The notes beneath the pieces are model-generated. The model ran no database searches, had not been told where the DNA came from, and saw only the letters and a program-made list of their open reading frames with translations. Both the position numbers and the translations under genes were made by a program. Positions 1-8,374 of a stretch of 55,443 nt of DNA are shown here, piece by piece (position 1 is the stretch's first letter; each line of letters starts with the position of its first letter). This stretch comes from CAYNSB01 sp964399625 (GTDB lineage Bacteria; Planctomycetota; Phycisphaerae; Phycisphaerales; UBA1924): positions 1 to 55,443 of the forward strand of contig CAYNSB010000023.1 in assembly GCA_964399625.1 (NCBI GenBank), written 5' to 3'.

Positions 1-2
1 TC

Positions 3-2042
3 TTCCGCCCCGGGCCGATGGACCTGATCCCCGACTACAACCGGCGCAAGCACGGCGAGGCGGCGGTGCCCAAGGTGCACGAGATCGTCGACGAGCACAC
101 GCGCGAGACGTACGGCGTGATGGTGTACCAGGAACAGGTCATGCAGATCGTGCACGGGCTGGGCGGCATCAAGCTGCGCGACGCGTACACGCTGATCAAG
201 AACATCTCGAAGAAGAAGCACGACAAGATCGAGAAGGAGCGGCCCAAGTTCGTCGAGGGCGCGCAGAAGCAAGGGCTGACGAAGAAGCAGGGCGAGGACC
301 TCTTCGAGCTGATCCTGAAGTTCGCGGGGTACGGCTTCAACAAGAGCCACTCGACGGGATACGCGATCGTCGCGTACCAGACGGCATACCTGAAGACCTA
401 CTTCCCCAACCAGTACATGGCCGCGTTCCTCACGTACGAGAGCCAGGCGCAGAAGGTCAGCGACTGGATCCCGTATCTCGAGGACTGCAAGCGCACGCGG
501 TTCATCGATCCAAAGACCGGCGCGACGGTGCGCACGGGCGTCGAGGTGCGCCCGCCGGACGTGAACCTGTCCCAGGCCGATTTCGCGGTGGTCTTCGAGG
601 ATCGGGACGCGGGCGCGCAGGCCCAGTCGCGCGGCCCCGCCGTTCGCGCCCACGCCGGGCACGTGCGCTTCGGGCTCAAGGCGATCAAGGGCGCGGGCGA
701 GAAGGCGATCGAGGTGATCATTCAAGAACGAGACGGAGAGACGAAGAGACCGAGGGACGAAGCGGCAATCGCGGCGCCCGACGCGGCGCACTCCGTCTCT
801 TCGTCTCTTCGGAACGGCGTCTCTCCCTACTCGTCCCTCTTCGATTTCACGGAGCGCGTGCTCGCCCGCACGCCGGGCGTGCTGAACCGAACCACGATGG
901 AGGCGCTGATCAACAGCGGCGCGTTCGACTCGGTGCACGGGCGGGCCAAGCGTGCGGCGATGGTCGCGACGATCGAGCAGGCGATCGCGGCGGGGCAGAA
1001 GGCCGCCGCGGACAAGGCCGCGGGCCAGGGCGGGCTCTTCGGCGCCGGGGCGCCGGCGGACGAGGTGGCCAAGGAGAGCACGATCCCGCTCGCGCCCGTG
1101 GGCGCATGGTCGGAGTCCGAGACGCTCGCCAACGAGAAGGACGTGATGGGCTTCTACGTCTCGAGCCACCCGCTCGACGCGTGGAAGTCGTGGGCGCGGT
1201 GCTTCGCGAACGCCTCGGCGTCGATGCTCGCCGAGCTCAAGCAGGACCAGCGCGTGATCCTCGCCTCGCTCATCCAGTCCGTGCGCACGCTGGTGGTCAA
1301 GAGCGGGCGATCGGCGGGGCAGAAGATGGCGGTGCTGAGCGTCGAGGACCTCACGGGCAACGCCGAGGTCGTCGTGTTCTCCGATGCGTACGCACGCTTC
1401 GGGCACCTCATCGAGGCGGACAAGATCGTCTTCGTGCTCGGGCGCGTCGATCTCTCGCGCGGCTCGCCGCAGGTCGTGGCCGAGCGGCTCGTGCCCATCG
1501 ACGGCGTGCCGCTCATGCCCGGGCGCCTTCGCGTCACGGTGCCCGGCGTGCGCCTCAACGGCAGCGGGCTCGCGGCGATCGACGCGATGGCCCAGATCGT
1601 GCACGCGCACGCGCCGGGCGCGATCGCCAATGGCGCGCCCGCGTCCAACGGCCAGGCGCACGCGGAATCCCTGAACGGGCACGCGAACGGCTCTTCCAAT
1701 GGTCACGCCAACGGGTCACTGAATGGAACGAGCGGCGCCAAGCCCTCCACCCAGGCGCGCCGCGAGCCCATCGAGGTCAAGGGCATCGTCTCGGGCGCCT
1801 CGGCGACTGTTGAGGCTCTGTTCCCGCTCGAACTGGTCATCGAGACCGAGCAGGGGCGAGCGCTGCTCGCGGCCGATCCGCGTCTGCGTGTGCGTCTGAA
1901 TCCCGCGCTCGTGAGCCAGCTCGCGAGCACGCTGGGCGAGGCGACGGTGCGTGTTGTGGGCGGGCAGACCGCCGAAGCCGTGGAGCCGCAGCGCAAGGCG
2001 TGGGGCGACAAGAAGTGGTCGAAGCGCCGCGACGATGACTGA
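3..2042 (+). CDS. dnaE: DNA polymerase III subunit alpha, C-terminal part (5' end outside window)
   Basis: Catalytic subunit of the replicative polymerase; only the last 680 codons are present and the frame is open to the window edge. The first residues, FRPGPMDLIPDY, are the conserved RPGPMD motif of bacterial DnaE. The fingers region follows, with YQEQVMQI and AGYGFNKSHSTGYA, then a helix-hairpin-helix stretch (ARTPGVLNRTTMEALINSGAF). An OB-fold of DnaE type follows (GQKMAVLSVEDLTGNAEVVVF and FVLGRVDLS). Two departures from the family are visible: about 30 extra residues between IIQERDG and SPYSSLFDF, encoded by a palindromic DNA element (positions 734-811), and an Asn/Gly/His/Ser-rich linker encoded at about 1620-1760. 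The remainder matches the family closely. The PHP domain and catalytic aspartates lie upstream of the window. Confidence 0.97.
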   Translation, partial: FRPGPMDLIPDYNRRKHGEAAVPKVHEIVDEHTRETYGVMVYQEQVMQIVHGLGGIKLRDAYTLIKNISKKKHDKIEKERPKFVEGAQKQGLTKKQGEDLFELILKFAGYGFNKSHSTGYAIVAYQTAYLKTYFPNQYMAAFLTYESQAQKVSDWIPYLEDCKRTRFIDPKTGATVRTGVEVRPPDVNLSQADFAVVFEDRDAGAQAQSRGPAVRAHAGHVRFGLKAIKGAGEKAIEVIIQERDGETKRPRDEAAIAAPDAAHSVSSSLRNGVSPYSSLFDFTERVLARTPGVLNRTTMEALINSGAFDSVHGRAKRAAMVATIEQAIAAGQKAAADKAAGQGGLFGAGAPADEVAKESTIPLAPVGAWSESETLANEKDVMGFYVSSHPLDAWKSWARCFANASASMLAELKQDQRVILASLIQSVRTLVVKSGRSAGQKMAVLSVEDLTGNAEVVVFSDAYARFGHLIEADKIVFVLGRVDLSRGSPQVVAERLVPIDGVPLMPGRLRVTVPGVRLNGSGLAAIDAMAQIVHAHAPGAIANGAPASNGQAHAESLNGHANGSSNGHANGSLNGTSGAKPSTQARREPIEVKGIVSGASATVEALFPLELVIETEQGRALLAADPRLRVRLNPALVSQLASTLGEATVRVVGGQTAEAVEPQRKAWGDKKWSKRRDDD
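734..811. repeat. Imperfect inverted repeat inserted in frame inside dnaE
   Basis: The arm at 734-754 (CGGAGAGACGAAGAGACCGAG) is the reverse complement of 791-811 at 18 of 21 positions. The arms enclose 36 nt. The element encodes residues such as GETKRPRDEAA...HSVSSSLRNG, which have no counterpart in the usual DnaE sequence between 'IIQER' and 'YSSLFDF'. It resembles a small palindromic mobile element tolerated as an in-frame insertion at a surface loop; that origin is inferred. Confidence 0.7.
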
Positions 2043-2054
2043 GTCGGCGGGGGG

Positions 2055-2765
2055 CTAGTCCTGCGCGAGCTCGGGCGAGGCGACGTGCTGCTCCCAGCGG
2101 GTCTTGAGGTCGTGCTCGACCTTCAACAGGTCCAGCGCCTTGCCCACCATGAAGTCCACGATCTCCTCCACGCTCCGCGGCAGCAGATAGAAGCCCGGGT
2201 TCGTCGGGCACACGATCGCGCCGGCGAGTGTCAGCGTGCGGTACGCCTCGATGTCGATCAGGCTCAGCGGCGTCTCGCGGTGGCACACGATCAGCGGACG
2301 ACGCTCCTTGAGCGTCACCATCGCGGCCCGGCACAGCAGGTTGGAGCCCGACCCGCTCGCCAGAGCGCCCAGCGTCGTTGAGGAGCAGGGCAGCACCACC
2401 ATCCCATCGTGCAGGAACGAGCCCGACGCGATCACCGCGCCCACGTCCTTGTGCGGGTGGACGAAGAGCTGGGCGAAGCAGTCCCGCGCCGGCTCGGCGC
2501 ATGGCGCGAACTTCTTCAGCGCCCCGCGATCGCTCGCCGGTTCGCCCCGCGACCGCGCGGCCAGGTGCGGGAGCATCTCATGGAGCGTGAGCGTCTTGAT
2601 GCCCGTCTCATCGGCGAGCAGGCGCCGCCCGTACTCGCTCACGACCAGGTGCACCTCGTGCCCGCGCACGAGCAGTTGCTCGAGCAGGCGCAGCGCGTAC
2701 AGCGCGCCCGAGGCGCCGGAGATGCCCAGCACGAATCGCCGAGGAGTTGGCGGAGGGGTCGTCAT
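2055..2765 (-). CDS. ubiX: UbiX/Pad1-family flavin prenyltransferase
   Basis: Joins dimethylallyl phosphate to FMN to make the prenylated flavin cofactor of UbiD-type decarboxylases. The N-terminal GISGASGALYALRLLEQL is the FMN-binding P-loop-like motif. The central LPCSSTTLGALASGSGSNLL and the LIVCHRETPLSLIDIEAY and PTNPGFYLLPRSVEEIVDF stretches are characteristic of the family. At 236 aa it is longer than typical UbiX (about 190-210 aa); the excess lies before the SGSFLHDGM segment. The start at 2765 (MTTPPPTPRRFVLG) sits just before the conserved core. An upstream ATG at 2816 would add a non-conserved tail. A TAGCAT hexamer upstream on the minus strand could serve as the -10 element. No ubiD is visible in the window. 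It converges on dnaE with a 12-bp gap. Confidence 0.92.
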   Translation of the reverse strand: MTTPPPTPRRFVLGISGASGALYALRLLEQLLVRGHEVHLVVSEYGRRLLADETGIKTLTLHEMLPHLAARSRGEPASDRGALKKFAPCAEPARDCFAQLFVHPHKDVGAVIASGSFLHDGMVVLPCSSTTLGALASGSGSNLLCRAAMVTLKERRPLIVCHRETPLSLIDIEAYRTLTLAGAIVCPTNPGFYLLPRSVEEIVDFMVGKALDLLKVEHDLKTRWEQHVASPELAQD

Positions 2766-2834
2766 GGTCGTGGATTCGCTCGGAGCAATGCTAAGGATGC
2801 GGGTCGCGGGGCGCACGACCGATATCGAGCGGCG

Positions 2835-3284
2835 TCACGATCGAGACTGGCGCAGCGATCTGAAAAAGTCCTTCAGGATCGCGGCGCAGCGGTCCTCCAG
2901 CACGCCCGCGATGGGCTCGACGCGGTGGTTCAGGCGGGCGTCGCTCGTGAGGCGGTAGAGCGATTCGCTGGCGCCGGCCTTGGGGTCGCGGGCCCCGTAG
3001 ACGAGGCGTCCCACCCGCGCGTTCACGATCAGCCCCGCGCACATGGCGCACGGCTCGAGTGTCACCACGAGCGTGCAGGCGTTGAGTCGCCAGTCGCCCA
3101 GCGTCGCCGCCGCAGCGCGTATCGCGATGAGCTCCGCGTGCGCGGCGGGGTCGCGGTCGATCTCGCGCCGGTTGGACCCCTCGCCCAGCACGCGCCCCGT
3201 CGCGGTCTCGTACACGACCGCGCCCACGGGCACCTCGCCGATCGACGCGGCCCCGGCCGCCAGATCGAGCGCGCGCCGCATCAT
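2835..3284 (-). CDS. tadA: tRNA-specific adenosine deaminase (A34 to I34)
   Basis: Deaminates adenosine 34 of tRNA-Arg(ACG) to inosine. The zinc-dependent cytidine-deaminase fold is shown by HAELIAIR (zinc-ligand His and proton-shuttle Glu) and LEPCAMCAG (the two Cys ligands). The GARDPKAGA and LNHRVE segments are typical of bacterial TadA, as is the C-terminal ILKDFFRSLR. From the ATG at 3284 the protein is 149 aa and begins directly at MMRRALDLA, which aligns with E. coli residues near 11. The true start may therefore be upstream: the in-frame GTG at 3386 would give 183 aa. No good Shine-Dalgarno sequence decides between them. A very long antisense frame continuing upstream over the next gene is a GC-skew artefact. 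Confidence 0.92.
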   Translation of the reverse strand: MMRRALDLAAGAASIGEVPVGAVVYETATGRVLGEGSNRREIDRDPAAHAELIAIRAAAATLGDWRLNACTLVVTLEPCAMCAGLIVNARVGRLVYGARDPKAGASESLYRLTSDARLNHRVEPIAGVLEDRCAAILKDFFRSLRQSRS

Positions 3285-3605
3285 CGCCTCGTCGCTGGGC
3301 GTGGCGCGCGGCGAGCTAGGGTTCGGGCTCGGCGCGCTTCCGCTGCTGCGTGCTCCCGCGCGCAGCCATCGTCCAATGAGGCTCACGCCCAAGGAAAGCG
3401 CGCTCAGGGGCTCGGGGCCAGTCGGAAGGGCGTGGGCCACTACTTGTGGTGGTTCGCTCGGTGGGCGTGCGGGGCAGGGGGACCATCCGTCGTGGCCTTC
3501 TCGAACGCAAATTCCGTACACGGGCGAACCGCACGAGGACGGGCGAGTCCATTGGTGGTACGCTGGCGGGCTGGCCCAGAAGCCATGCCACGAGGAGGCC
3601 GTTCC
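3285..3605. other. Divergent intergenic region between tadA and the lipoprotein gene
   Basis: About 320 bp without a convincing gene. The first 100 bp may encode a TadA N-terminal extension up to GTG 3386. On the plus strand TGGTACGCT at 3556-3564 resembles an extended -10 element, and GAGGAGG near 3592-3598 is the ribosome binding site of the next gene. Nothing else was recognised. Confidence 0.4.
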
Positions 3606-5702
3606 ATGATGACGTCGTGTTTCCGTGCGGTCGCGGCGCTTTCGATCGCGACGCTGCTGTCCGCGTGCGACAAGACCGAGCAGCCCAAGCCCGCCGCGCC
3701 CGCCTCGGGCAAGGCGGCGAGCAAGCCGGCCGAGCCGCCCGCGGGCAGGCCCGCGAGCAAGGCGAGCCAGCTCGAGGGCACATGGTTCCGCGACGATGCG
3801 GGCGAGGTGCTCGGGCTCGAGTTCGCCAAGGACGGGAAGGTGACCATCACGCCCGTGGGCATGAACTCGGGCGCGCTCACGCTCGATTTCGCCATGATGG
3901 AGGGCGGGCGCGTCCGCCTCACCAATCCGCAGGGCATGACCCTGATGTTCACCTGCGCGATCGACGGCTCGAGGATGACCTTCGAGCCCGAGGGCGGGCG
4001 GGGCGAGTTCAACTGCTCCAAGTTCGTGAAGCTCAAGAGCGGGCAGACGCTGGCGCAGGCGAACCAGGCGAAGATCCAGGAGATCCAGCAGAAGCACAAG
4101 GCGCTCGCGGATGGGGCCGCGGAGCTCCTCGCCAAGCCCAACCTCGCGATCGTCAGCGCCGATCCGAAGATGAACCTCAGCCGCTTCGCGCTGGATGTGA
4201 AGGGGCAGGGCGGCGTGTTCACGGGCACGGCGTATGTCGAGGGAAACACCATCTACGCGCGCCAGGCCCAGGTGGGCATCCAGCCGGGCGGGGGCATCGA
4301 GCAGCCGCCCAGGGTGATCGTGAACATGGGGCAGGTCGTGGGCCCGCCCGGCATGCAACAAATGCCGCCCGAGACGCTCACCTTCCGCATCGAGGGCGAG
4401 CCGGGCAAGCTCGTCCTCACCGACGGCGGTCACGCGCTCCGCGCCGACGCGGACACATTCTCGACGCTCACCGGCAAGTACAAGAAGGACGCCGAGGAGC
4501 GCCAGGCGCTCGTGGACGCCTTCGCGGCGAGGTTCGGCGCGTACACGAGGCTGGAGGGAGAGTTCAGATATCCGAACAACCCCAACGCCAAGCCGCGCCC
4601 CGTGGTGTGGGGCGTGCTGCGCGTGGAGGGCAAGCCCGCGGTGATGATCGCCGACATGACGCGCGATGCGAACCCGGTGCCCGCCGCGTTCGCGCAGGTC
4701 GCGGGCGTGGAGCTCGCGGACAAGAAGGCGTATCTCGGCGTGCCCCCGGCGCTGGGCGGCGGCGCGCTCGTTCCTCAGGAGTCGTCCGACGCCCTCGTTC
4801 TGGCCGGCAACGTGCAGGGCGCCCAGCTGATCCTCAAGAGCGTGCAGACGATGACCAAGGAGCAGCTCCTCAAGCGTCGCGCCGATGTCGCGGCGTTCCT
4901 CGACAAGACCCTCGCCTCGGGCACGCCCTACGCGCTGAGCGGGTGGTACCAGACGGACGATCGCCCCGACACGCCGATCTACCCCGCGCAGATGACGCTC
5001 GCGAATCCCGGGAACCGGGCGCTCACGGGCTCGTTCGGCGCGAACTGGATCGGCGCCATGTGCGAGCACACGACGAAGGTGACCGACACACTCCTGGGCG
5101 CGAAGCTTGAGTTCAACGCGTCGAAGGTCGTCAAGGCCGAAACCGCCGACCTGCGCGGCGGCCCGGTGGGCACGATCGACCTCGTCTGGACCGACGCGGG
5201 CCCGACGTTCGTCGGCGTGTGCAAGGCGTCCAACGGCAACGTGCTGACCTTCTTCCCCGCCACGCCCGAGCGCGCCGCGAGCGATCGCAAGAAGCTCGAG
5301 GGGGCGTTCGCGCGCGGCGTGGTGTTCAACGCACGCGCGGATGGCTACAACTCGGGCATGCGCCCCGCCACCATCACGCTCACGCCGGGCGCGGCGCCCG
5401 GGAGCCTCACCGGCAAGGCCCAGTTTCCCGTGAAGCGCGGCGGGCTGGCCGATGTCTCGGGCACAATCACGGAGCGCGACGGGTTCGCCGTCGTGGACCT
5501 GGCCTTCGTCGCCAAAGACCAGAACGCCCGTGCGGGCAAGCTCCATCTTTGGACGCTCACGGATCCCACGATCGGCGGCGGCAGCGCTTCGCCGCTCATC
5601 ACCCTCACCGGCTACGCCGATTGGGACGGCTCCAATCCCAAGCACTTCATGTCGATGAGTTTCCGTGAGGCGTCGCCTGCCCCCGGCGGTGACGGCAAGT
5701 AG
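3606..5702 (+). CDS. Large lipoprotein of unknown function
   Basis: A 698-residue protein whose family I do not recognise. The start ATG at 3606 follows a GAGGAGG Shine-Dalgarno sequence by 7-8 nt. The N-terminus MMTSCFRAVAALSIATLLSAC is a lipoprotein signal with lipobox LLSAC, so it is probably anchored in a membrane and faces the periplasm or the surface. An Ala/Pro/Lys-rich linker (about residues 25-55) follows. The rest is a beta-rich soluble region with repeated shapes: an LEGTWFRDDAG segment early, LEGEFRYPN in the middle and LSGWYQTDD, LTGSFGANW and LTGKAQFPV later. These suggest several lipocalin-like or beta-sandwich modules, which is only an inference from hydrophobic alternation. 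It is monocistronic and converges on tatC with a 3-bp gap. Confidence 0.85.
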   Translation: MMTSCFRAVAALSIATLLSACDKTEQPKPAAPASGKAASKPAEPPAGRPASKASQLEGTWFRDDAGEVLGLEFAKDGKVTITPVGMNSGALTLDFAMMEGGRVRLTNPQGMTLMFTCAIDGSRMTFEPEGGRGEFNCSKFVKLKSGQTLAQANQAKIQEIQQKHKALADGAAELLAKPNLAIVSADPKMNLSRFALDVKGQGGVFTGTAYVEGNTIYARQAQVGIQPGGGIEQPPRVIVNMGQVVGPPGMQQMPPETLTFRIEGEPGKLVLTDGGHALRADADTFSTLTGKYKKDAEERQALVDAFAARFGAYTRLEGEFRYPNNPNAKPRPVVWGVLRVEGKPAVMIADMTRDANPVPAAFAQVAGVELADKKAYLGVPPALGGGALVPQESSDALVLAGNVQGAQLILKSVQTMTKEQLLKRRADVAAFLDKTLASGTPYALSGWYQTDDRPDTPIYPAQMTLANPGNRALTGSFGANWIGAMCEHTTKVTDTLLGAKLEFNASKVVKAETADLRGGPVGTIDLVWTDAGPTFVGVCKASNGNVLTFFPATPERAASDRKKLEGAFARGVVFNARADGYNSGMRPATITLTPGAAPGSLTGKAQFPVKRGGLADVSGTITERDGFAVVDLAFVAKDQNARAGKLHLWTLTDPTIGGGSASPLITLTGYADWDGSNPKHFMSMSFREASPAPGGDGK

Positions 5703-5705
5703 CGC

Positions 5706-6818
5706 TCAATCGTCGACCGCCCCGTCCGCCTCGCGCACGGGCTTGCCCAGGTCCTTCCAGCGCCACCCGCGCGAGACCCGCGTCGGCGGGAAGAACCGCA
5801 GCAGGAGCAATCCCAGCTCGAAGAGCAGGTACAGCGGCACCGCCAGCAGCGTCATGTTGATCGGGTCCGGGCTGGGCGTGAGCACCGCGGCGACGAGGAA
5901 CGCGATGAAGATCGCGTGCCGGCGTTTCTTGCGCAGCAGCGACGGATCGACGATGCCGACCCAGCCCAGCAGCAGCACGACGACGGGCGTCTGGAAGCCG
6001 CCGGCAAACGCCAGCGACATCGTGAAGACGAGGCTCACGTACTCGCTCACCTTGAACTGCTGCGCGATGCCCGAGCTCTTGTGCAGGGGTGTGCCGCGGA
6101 TCTCCGCCGGTGGCGCGGGCTGCCCCGCCTCGGGCGGGAGCGCGACGTTCGTGCGGATCTCCTCAAGATCGGAATTGATCCACACGCTGCCCGGCGGCGG
6201 GTCCTTCGGGTCGCCCTTGAGCACGGGAATCTGCGGGAGGGTGATGCCGGGCGGAATCTCGGCGGTGCGGGAGGATGGCGTGCCCAACGAACTCCCGAAG
6301 CCGATCAGGAACGCGAGCATCGCCGGGAGCATGACGAAGTACAGGAACAGCAGCCCGAGCGCGGAGAGCGCGGCCGAGAGCGGCACGAGGAACCGCGCGA
6401 ACCTTCGCTCGTGCTCGTAGAGCCCGGGCGCGACGAACTTCCAAAGCTGGTAGAGCAGCACCGGCACGCCCAGCACGATCGTGAACACGCCCGAGATTTT
6501 CAGCCAGGCCCCGAGCGTCTCGAGGGGGTTGGTGGCGATGAGCATGGGCGGCAGCCCGCTGGCACGAAGCTGCGATTGGGCCGGACGAAGAATGATCTCC
6601 ATCAGCTCATCGCCGTAGATGAGGGTGAGGATGAAGACGGGCGTGATGCCCACGAGCCCGAAGATAAGTCGGCGACGGAGCTCATCCAGGTGCGATCCGA
6701 ACGACATCGCCTTGTCGAGCATCTCGCCCCGGACCCGCTCCATGGAGTCCCCGGCCGACGATCCCGCGTCATCGGGCGGGATGGGGTTTGGGCCTTGGGA
6801 GTCGGGCATGGCGGGCAT
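5706..6818 (-). CDS. tatC: Twin-arginine translocase subunit TatC with an enlarged periplasmic loop
   Basis: Receptor subunit of the Tat system, which exports folded proteins carrying an RR signal. Family features: SHLDELRRRLI at residues 42-52, PLETLGAWLKISG, the LYEHERRF motif after the second membrane helix, and LLGWVGIVDPSLLRKKRRHAIFIAFLVAA followed by LTPSPDPINMTLLAVPLYLLFELG. Six hydrophobic segments can be counted. Between helices 3 and 4 the E. coli loop is about 15 residues; here about 80 residues (roughly 175-255) are present, rich in Pro. The start is uncertain: ATG 6818 lies 1 nt from a TATCCT -10-like hexamer (6820-6825), so ATG 6809 (MPDSQG) may be the real one. The longer frame to 6956 would overlap the divergent sigma factor gene. 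No tatA or tatB is visible nearby. Confidence 0.95.
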   Translation of the reverse strand: MPAMPDSQGPNPIPPDDAGSSAGDSMERVRGEMLDKAMSFGSHLDELRRRLIFGLVGITPVFILTLIYGDELMEIILRPAQSQLRASGLPPMLIATNPLETLGAWLKISGVFTIVLGVPVLLYQLWKFVAPGLYEHERRFARFLVPLSAALSALGLLFLYFVMLPAMLAFLIGFGSSLGTPSSRTAEIPPGITLPQIPVLKGDPKDPPPGSVWINSDLEEIRTNVALPPEAGQPAPPAEIRGTPLHKSSGIAQQFKVSEYVSLVFTMSLAFAGGFQTPVVVLLLGWVGIVDPSLLRKKRRHAIFIAFLVAAVLTPSPDPINMTLLAVPLYLLFELGLLLLRFFPPTRVSRGWRWKDLGKPVREADGAVDD

Positions 6819-6934
6819 GAGGATAGACGGGGGAACTTTCTTCGATCGCTGGTCGGATACGGTCTTCTCGGACGATGGTGGCGGACGGGAGTGATCCGCC
6901 CGCGCATCCTTGAAGTACAGAGCGGAGCCGAGCC

Positions 6935-7627
6935 TTGAAGGGACCGGACAGCACACGCCCGACCGACGTGCGCGGCACGCCCTCCGATGACGTGATCGGT
7001 CGGGTGCTCGTGGCGCGGGCGGTGCGCGGGGAGGCCGAGGCGGTCCAGGAACTGTGGCGGGAGCATCGCCGGTGGGTCGCCGCGGTGCTGCTGGCCCACA
7101 AGCCGCGCGAGGCGGACGTGGAGGACCTGTTGCAGGACGTCGCGATGACTTTCGTGCGATCCATCGGGCAGCTGCGCGATCAGGCGACGCTCAAGCCGTG
7201 GCTGCGCACCGTCGCGATGAATGCTGCGCTCGCCGCGGGACGTCAGGCGACGCGCCGGCGCGAGGGCATGGCGTGGAAGGTCGGCTCCGCGGGCGAGGCC
7301 CGCGCGGGCGAGGCGGGCGGCGGTCCGCCCGAGCGTGCGCCCGACGAGCGGGCGGGGCAGCACGAGGACTCGCGTCGCGTGCTCGAGCTGGCGCAGCGCC
7401 TGCCCGACGGTTACCGCGAGCCGCTCATCCTCAAGTGCGTGCGCGGGATGAGCTATCGGGAGATCGGCGCGATGATGAACCTCCCCGAGACAACGGTGGA
7501 AACAAGGATCGCCCGCGGCCGGCGCATGCTGCGCGAGCTTGCTGATCAGGGCGTGGTGCGGGAGCAATCGGGCGGCGTTCCGCCCGTGGTGATGCGTGAG
7601 ACACGTTCGAAGGGGGCGTTGCCATGA
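6935..7627 (+). CDS. ECF-type RNA polymerase sigma factor
   Basis: Directs RNA polymerase to a stress or envelope regulon. Region 2 spans about residues 25-95 (ARAVRGEAEAVQELWREHRR, DVEDLLQDVAMTFVRSI, LKPWLRTVAMNAAL). Region 4 spans about 145-205 (LPDGYREPLILKCVRGMSYREIGAMM, then PETTVETRIARGRRMLREL, the helix-turn-helix). The start is TTG at 6935 with a GGAG Shine-Dalgarno about 8 nt upstream. The gene overlaps the next by 4 bp (ATGA), the usual arrangement of a sigma factor and its membrane anti-sigma factor. The linker between the regions is Gly/Ala/Arg-rich. It is transcribed divergently from tatC. Confidence 0.93.
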   Translation: MKGPDSTRPTDVRGTPSDDVIGRVLVARAVRGEAEAVQELWREHRRWVAAVLLAHKPREADVEDLLQDVAMTFVRSIGQLRDQATLKPWLRTVAMNAALAAGRQATRRREGMAWKVGSAGEARAGEAGGGPPERAPDERAGQHEDSRRVLELAQRLPDGYREPLILKCVRGMSYREIGAMMNLPETTVETRIARGRRMLRELADQGVVREQSGGVPPVVMRETRSKGALP

Positions 7628-8304
7628 TGGAGCACGAGATGAAGGGCGAACTGCGGTCCGACGCGATGGGCCCGGGAGAGCGGATCGATCTGCTCATCAG
7701 CCGGGTGGTCGATGGCGAGGCGTCGGGCGTGGAGTGGGAGGAACTGTCGCTCGCGGCCGGGGCCAACCCCGCGCTGTGGCGTCGCCTCGCCGAGAGCCAG
7801 CGCGACCAGACGGCGCTGCGCGACGGCGTGAACGCGTCCATCGCCTGCGCCCTGGATGTCGAGGCGCCCGTGCAGCGCGTGATCGTCGAGCGGATGGGGC
7901 AGCGCGCCCGACTGGTGGCGACCTGGGGCGGCTGGGCGGCGGCCGCGGCGATCGTCCTGGGCATCGCCGTGGGTCCGAGGTTCGGGCTCGGCAATCGCAG
8001 CCCCCAGAACGCGGCGAACCTCAATCCGGTCCCCGCGCCCTCCTTCGAGAACGATCCCGACGCGGCGCTGGCGGCGTACCTCAAGGCGGGGCAGGCCAAG
8101 GGTACGGTGATGGGCGAGATGCCCACGCGCGTGCTGATCGATTCGCGTCCCGCGCCCGAGGGCGGGTACGACGTGGTGTACCTGCGTCAGATCGTCGAGC
8201 GTGCGCACGTGCCCAAGCTCTACCAGACAGGCTCGGACGATCTGGGGCGCCCCGCGCCGGTGCGCTACGACGTGCCCCCGCCCAGCGTGAAGGAAGCCTA
8301 CTAG
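7624..8304 (+). CDS. Probable anti-sigma factor, single-pass membrane protein
   Basis: A 226-residue protein translationally coupled to the sigma factor (ATGA overlap). The N-terminal 70 residues are acidic and helical, with RIDLLISRVVDGEASGVEWEEL resembling the 'LLSRYLDGE' opening common in planctomycete anti-sigma proteins. One membrane helix follows (WAAAAAIVLGIAVG, about residues 101-116). The remainder, about 105 residues, would lie outside the cytoplasm and ends in a Pro-rich tail. No HxxxCxxC zinc motif of the ZAS class is present. The anti-sigma role is inferred from position and topology; no catalytic domain is seen. Confidence 0.7.
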   Translation: MMEHEMKGELRSDAMGPGERIDLLISRVVDGEASGVEWEELSLAAGANPALWRRLAESQRDQTALRDGVNASIACALDVEAPVQRVIVERMGQRARLVATWGGWAAAAAIVLGIAVGPRFGLGNRSPQNAANLNPVPAPSFENDPDAALAAYLKAGQAKGTVMGEMPTRVLIDSRPAPEGGYDVVYLRQIVERAHVPKLYQTGSDDLGRPAPVRYDVPPPSVKEAY

Positions 8305-8374
8305 CCCGACCCGACTGACACGGAACGCCGCGGGAACAACCAGCGAGAGCCGCGGCGGAGCACAGGAGAAGACC

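Noticed and set aside
2835..5645. A 936-residue open frame antisense to the lipoprotein gene
   Set aside because: It is the tadA frame prolonged upstream through GC-rich DNA. The added part is Arg/Ala/His-rich without family motifs, and the plus-strand lipoprotein has a signal peptide and Shine-Dalgarno.
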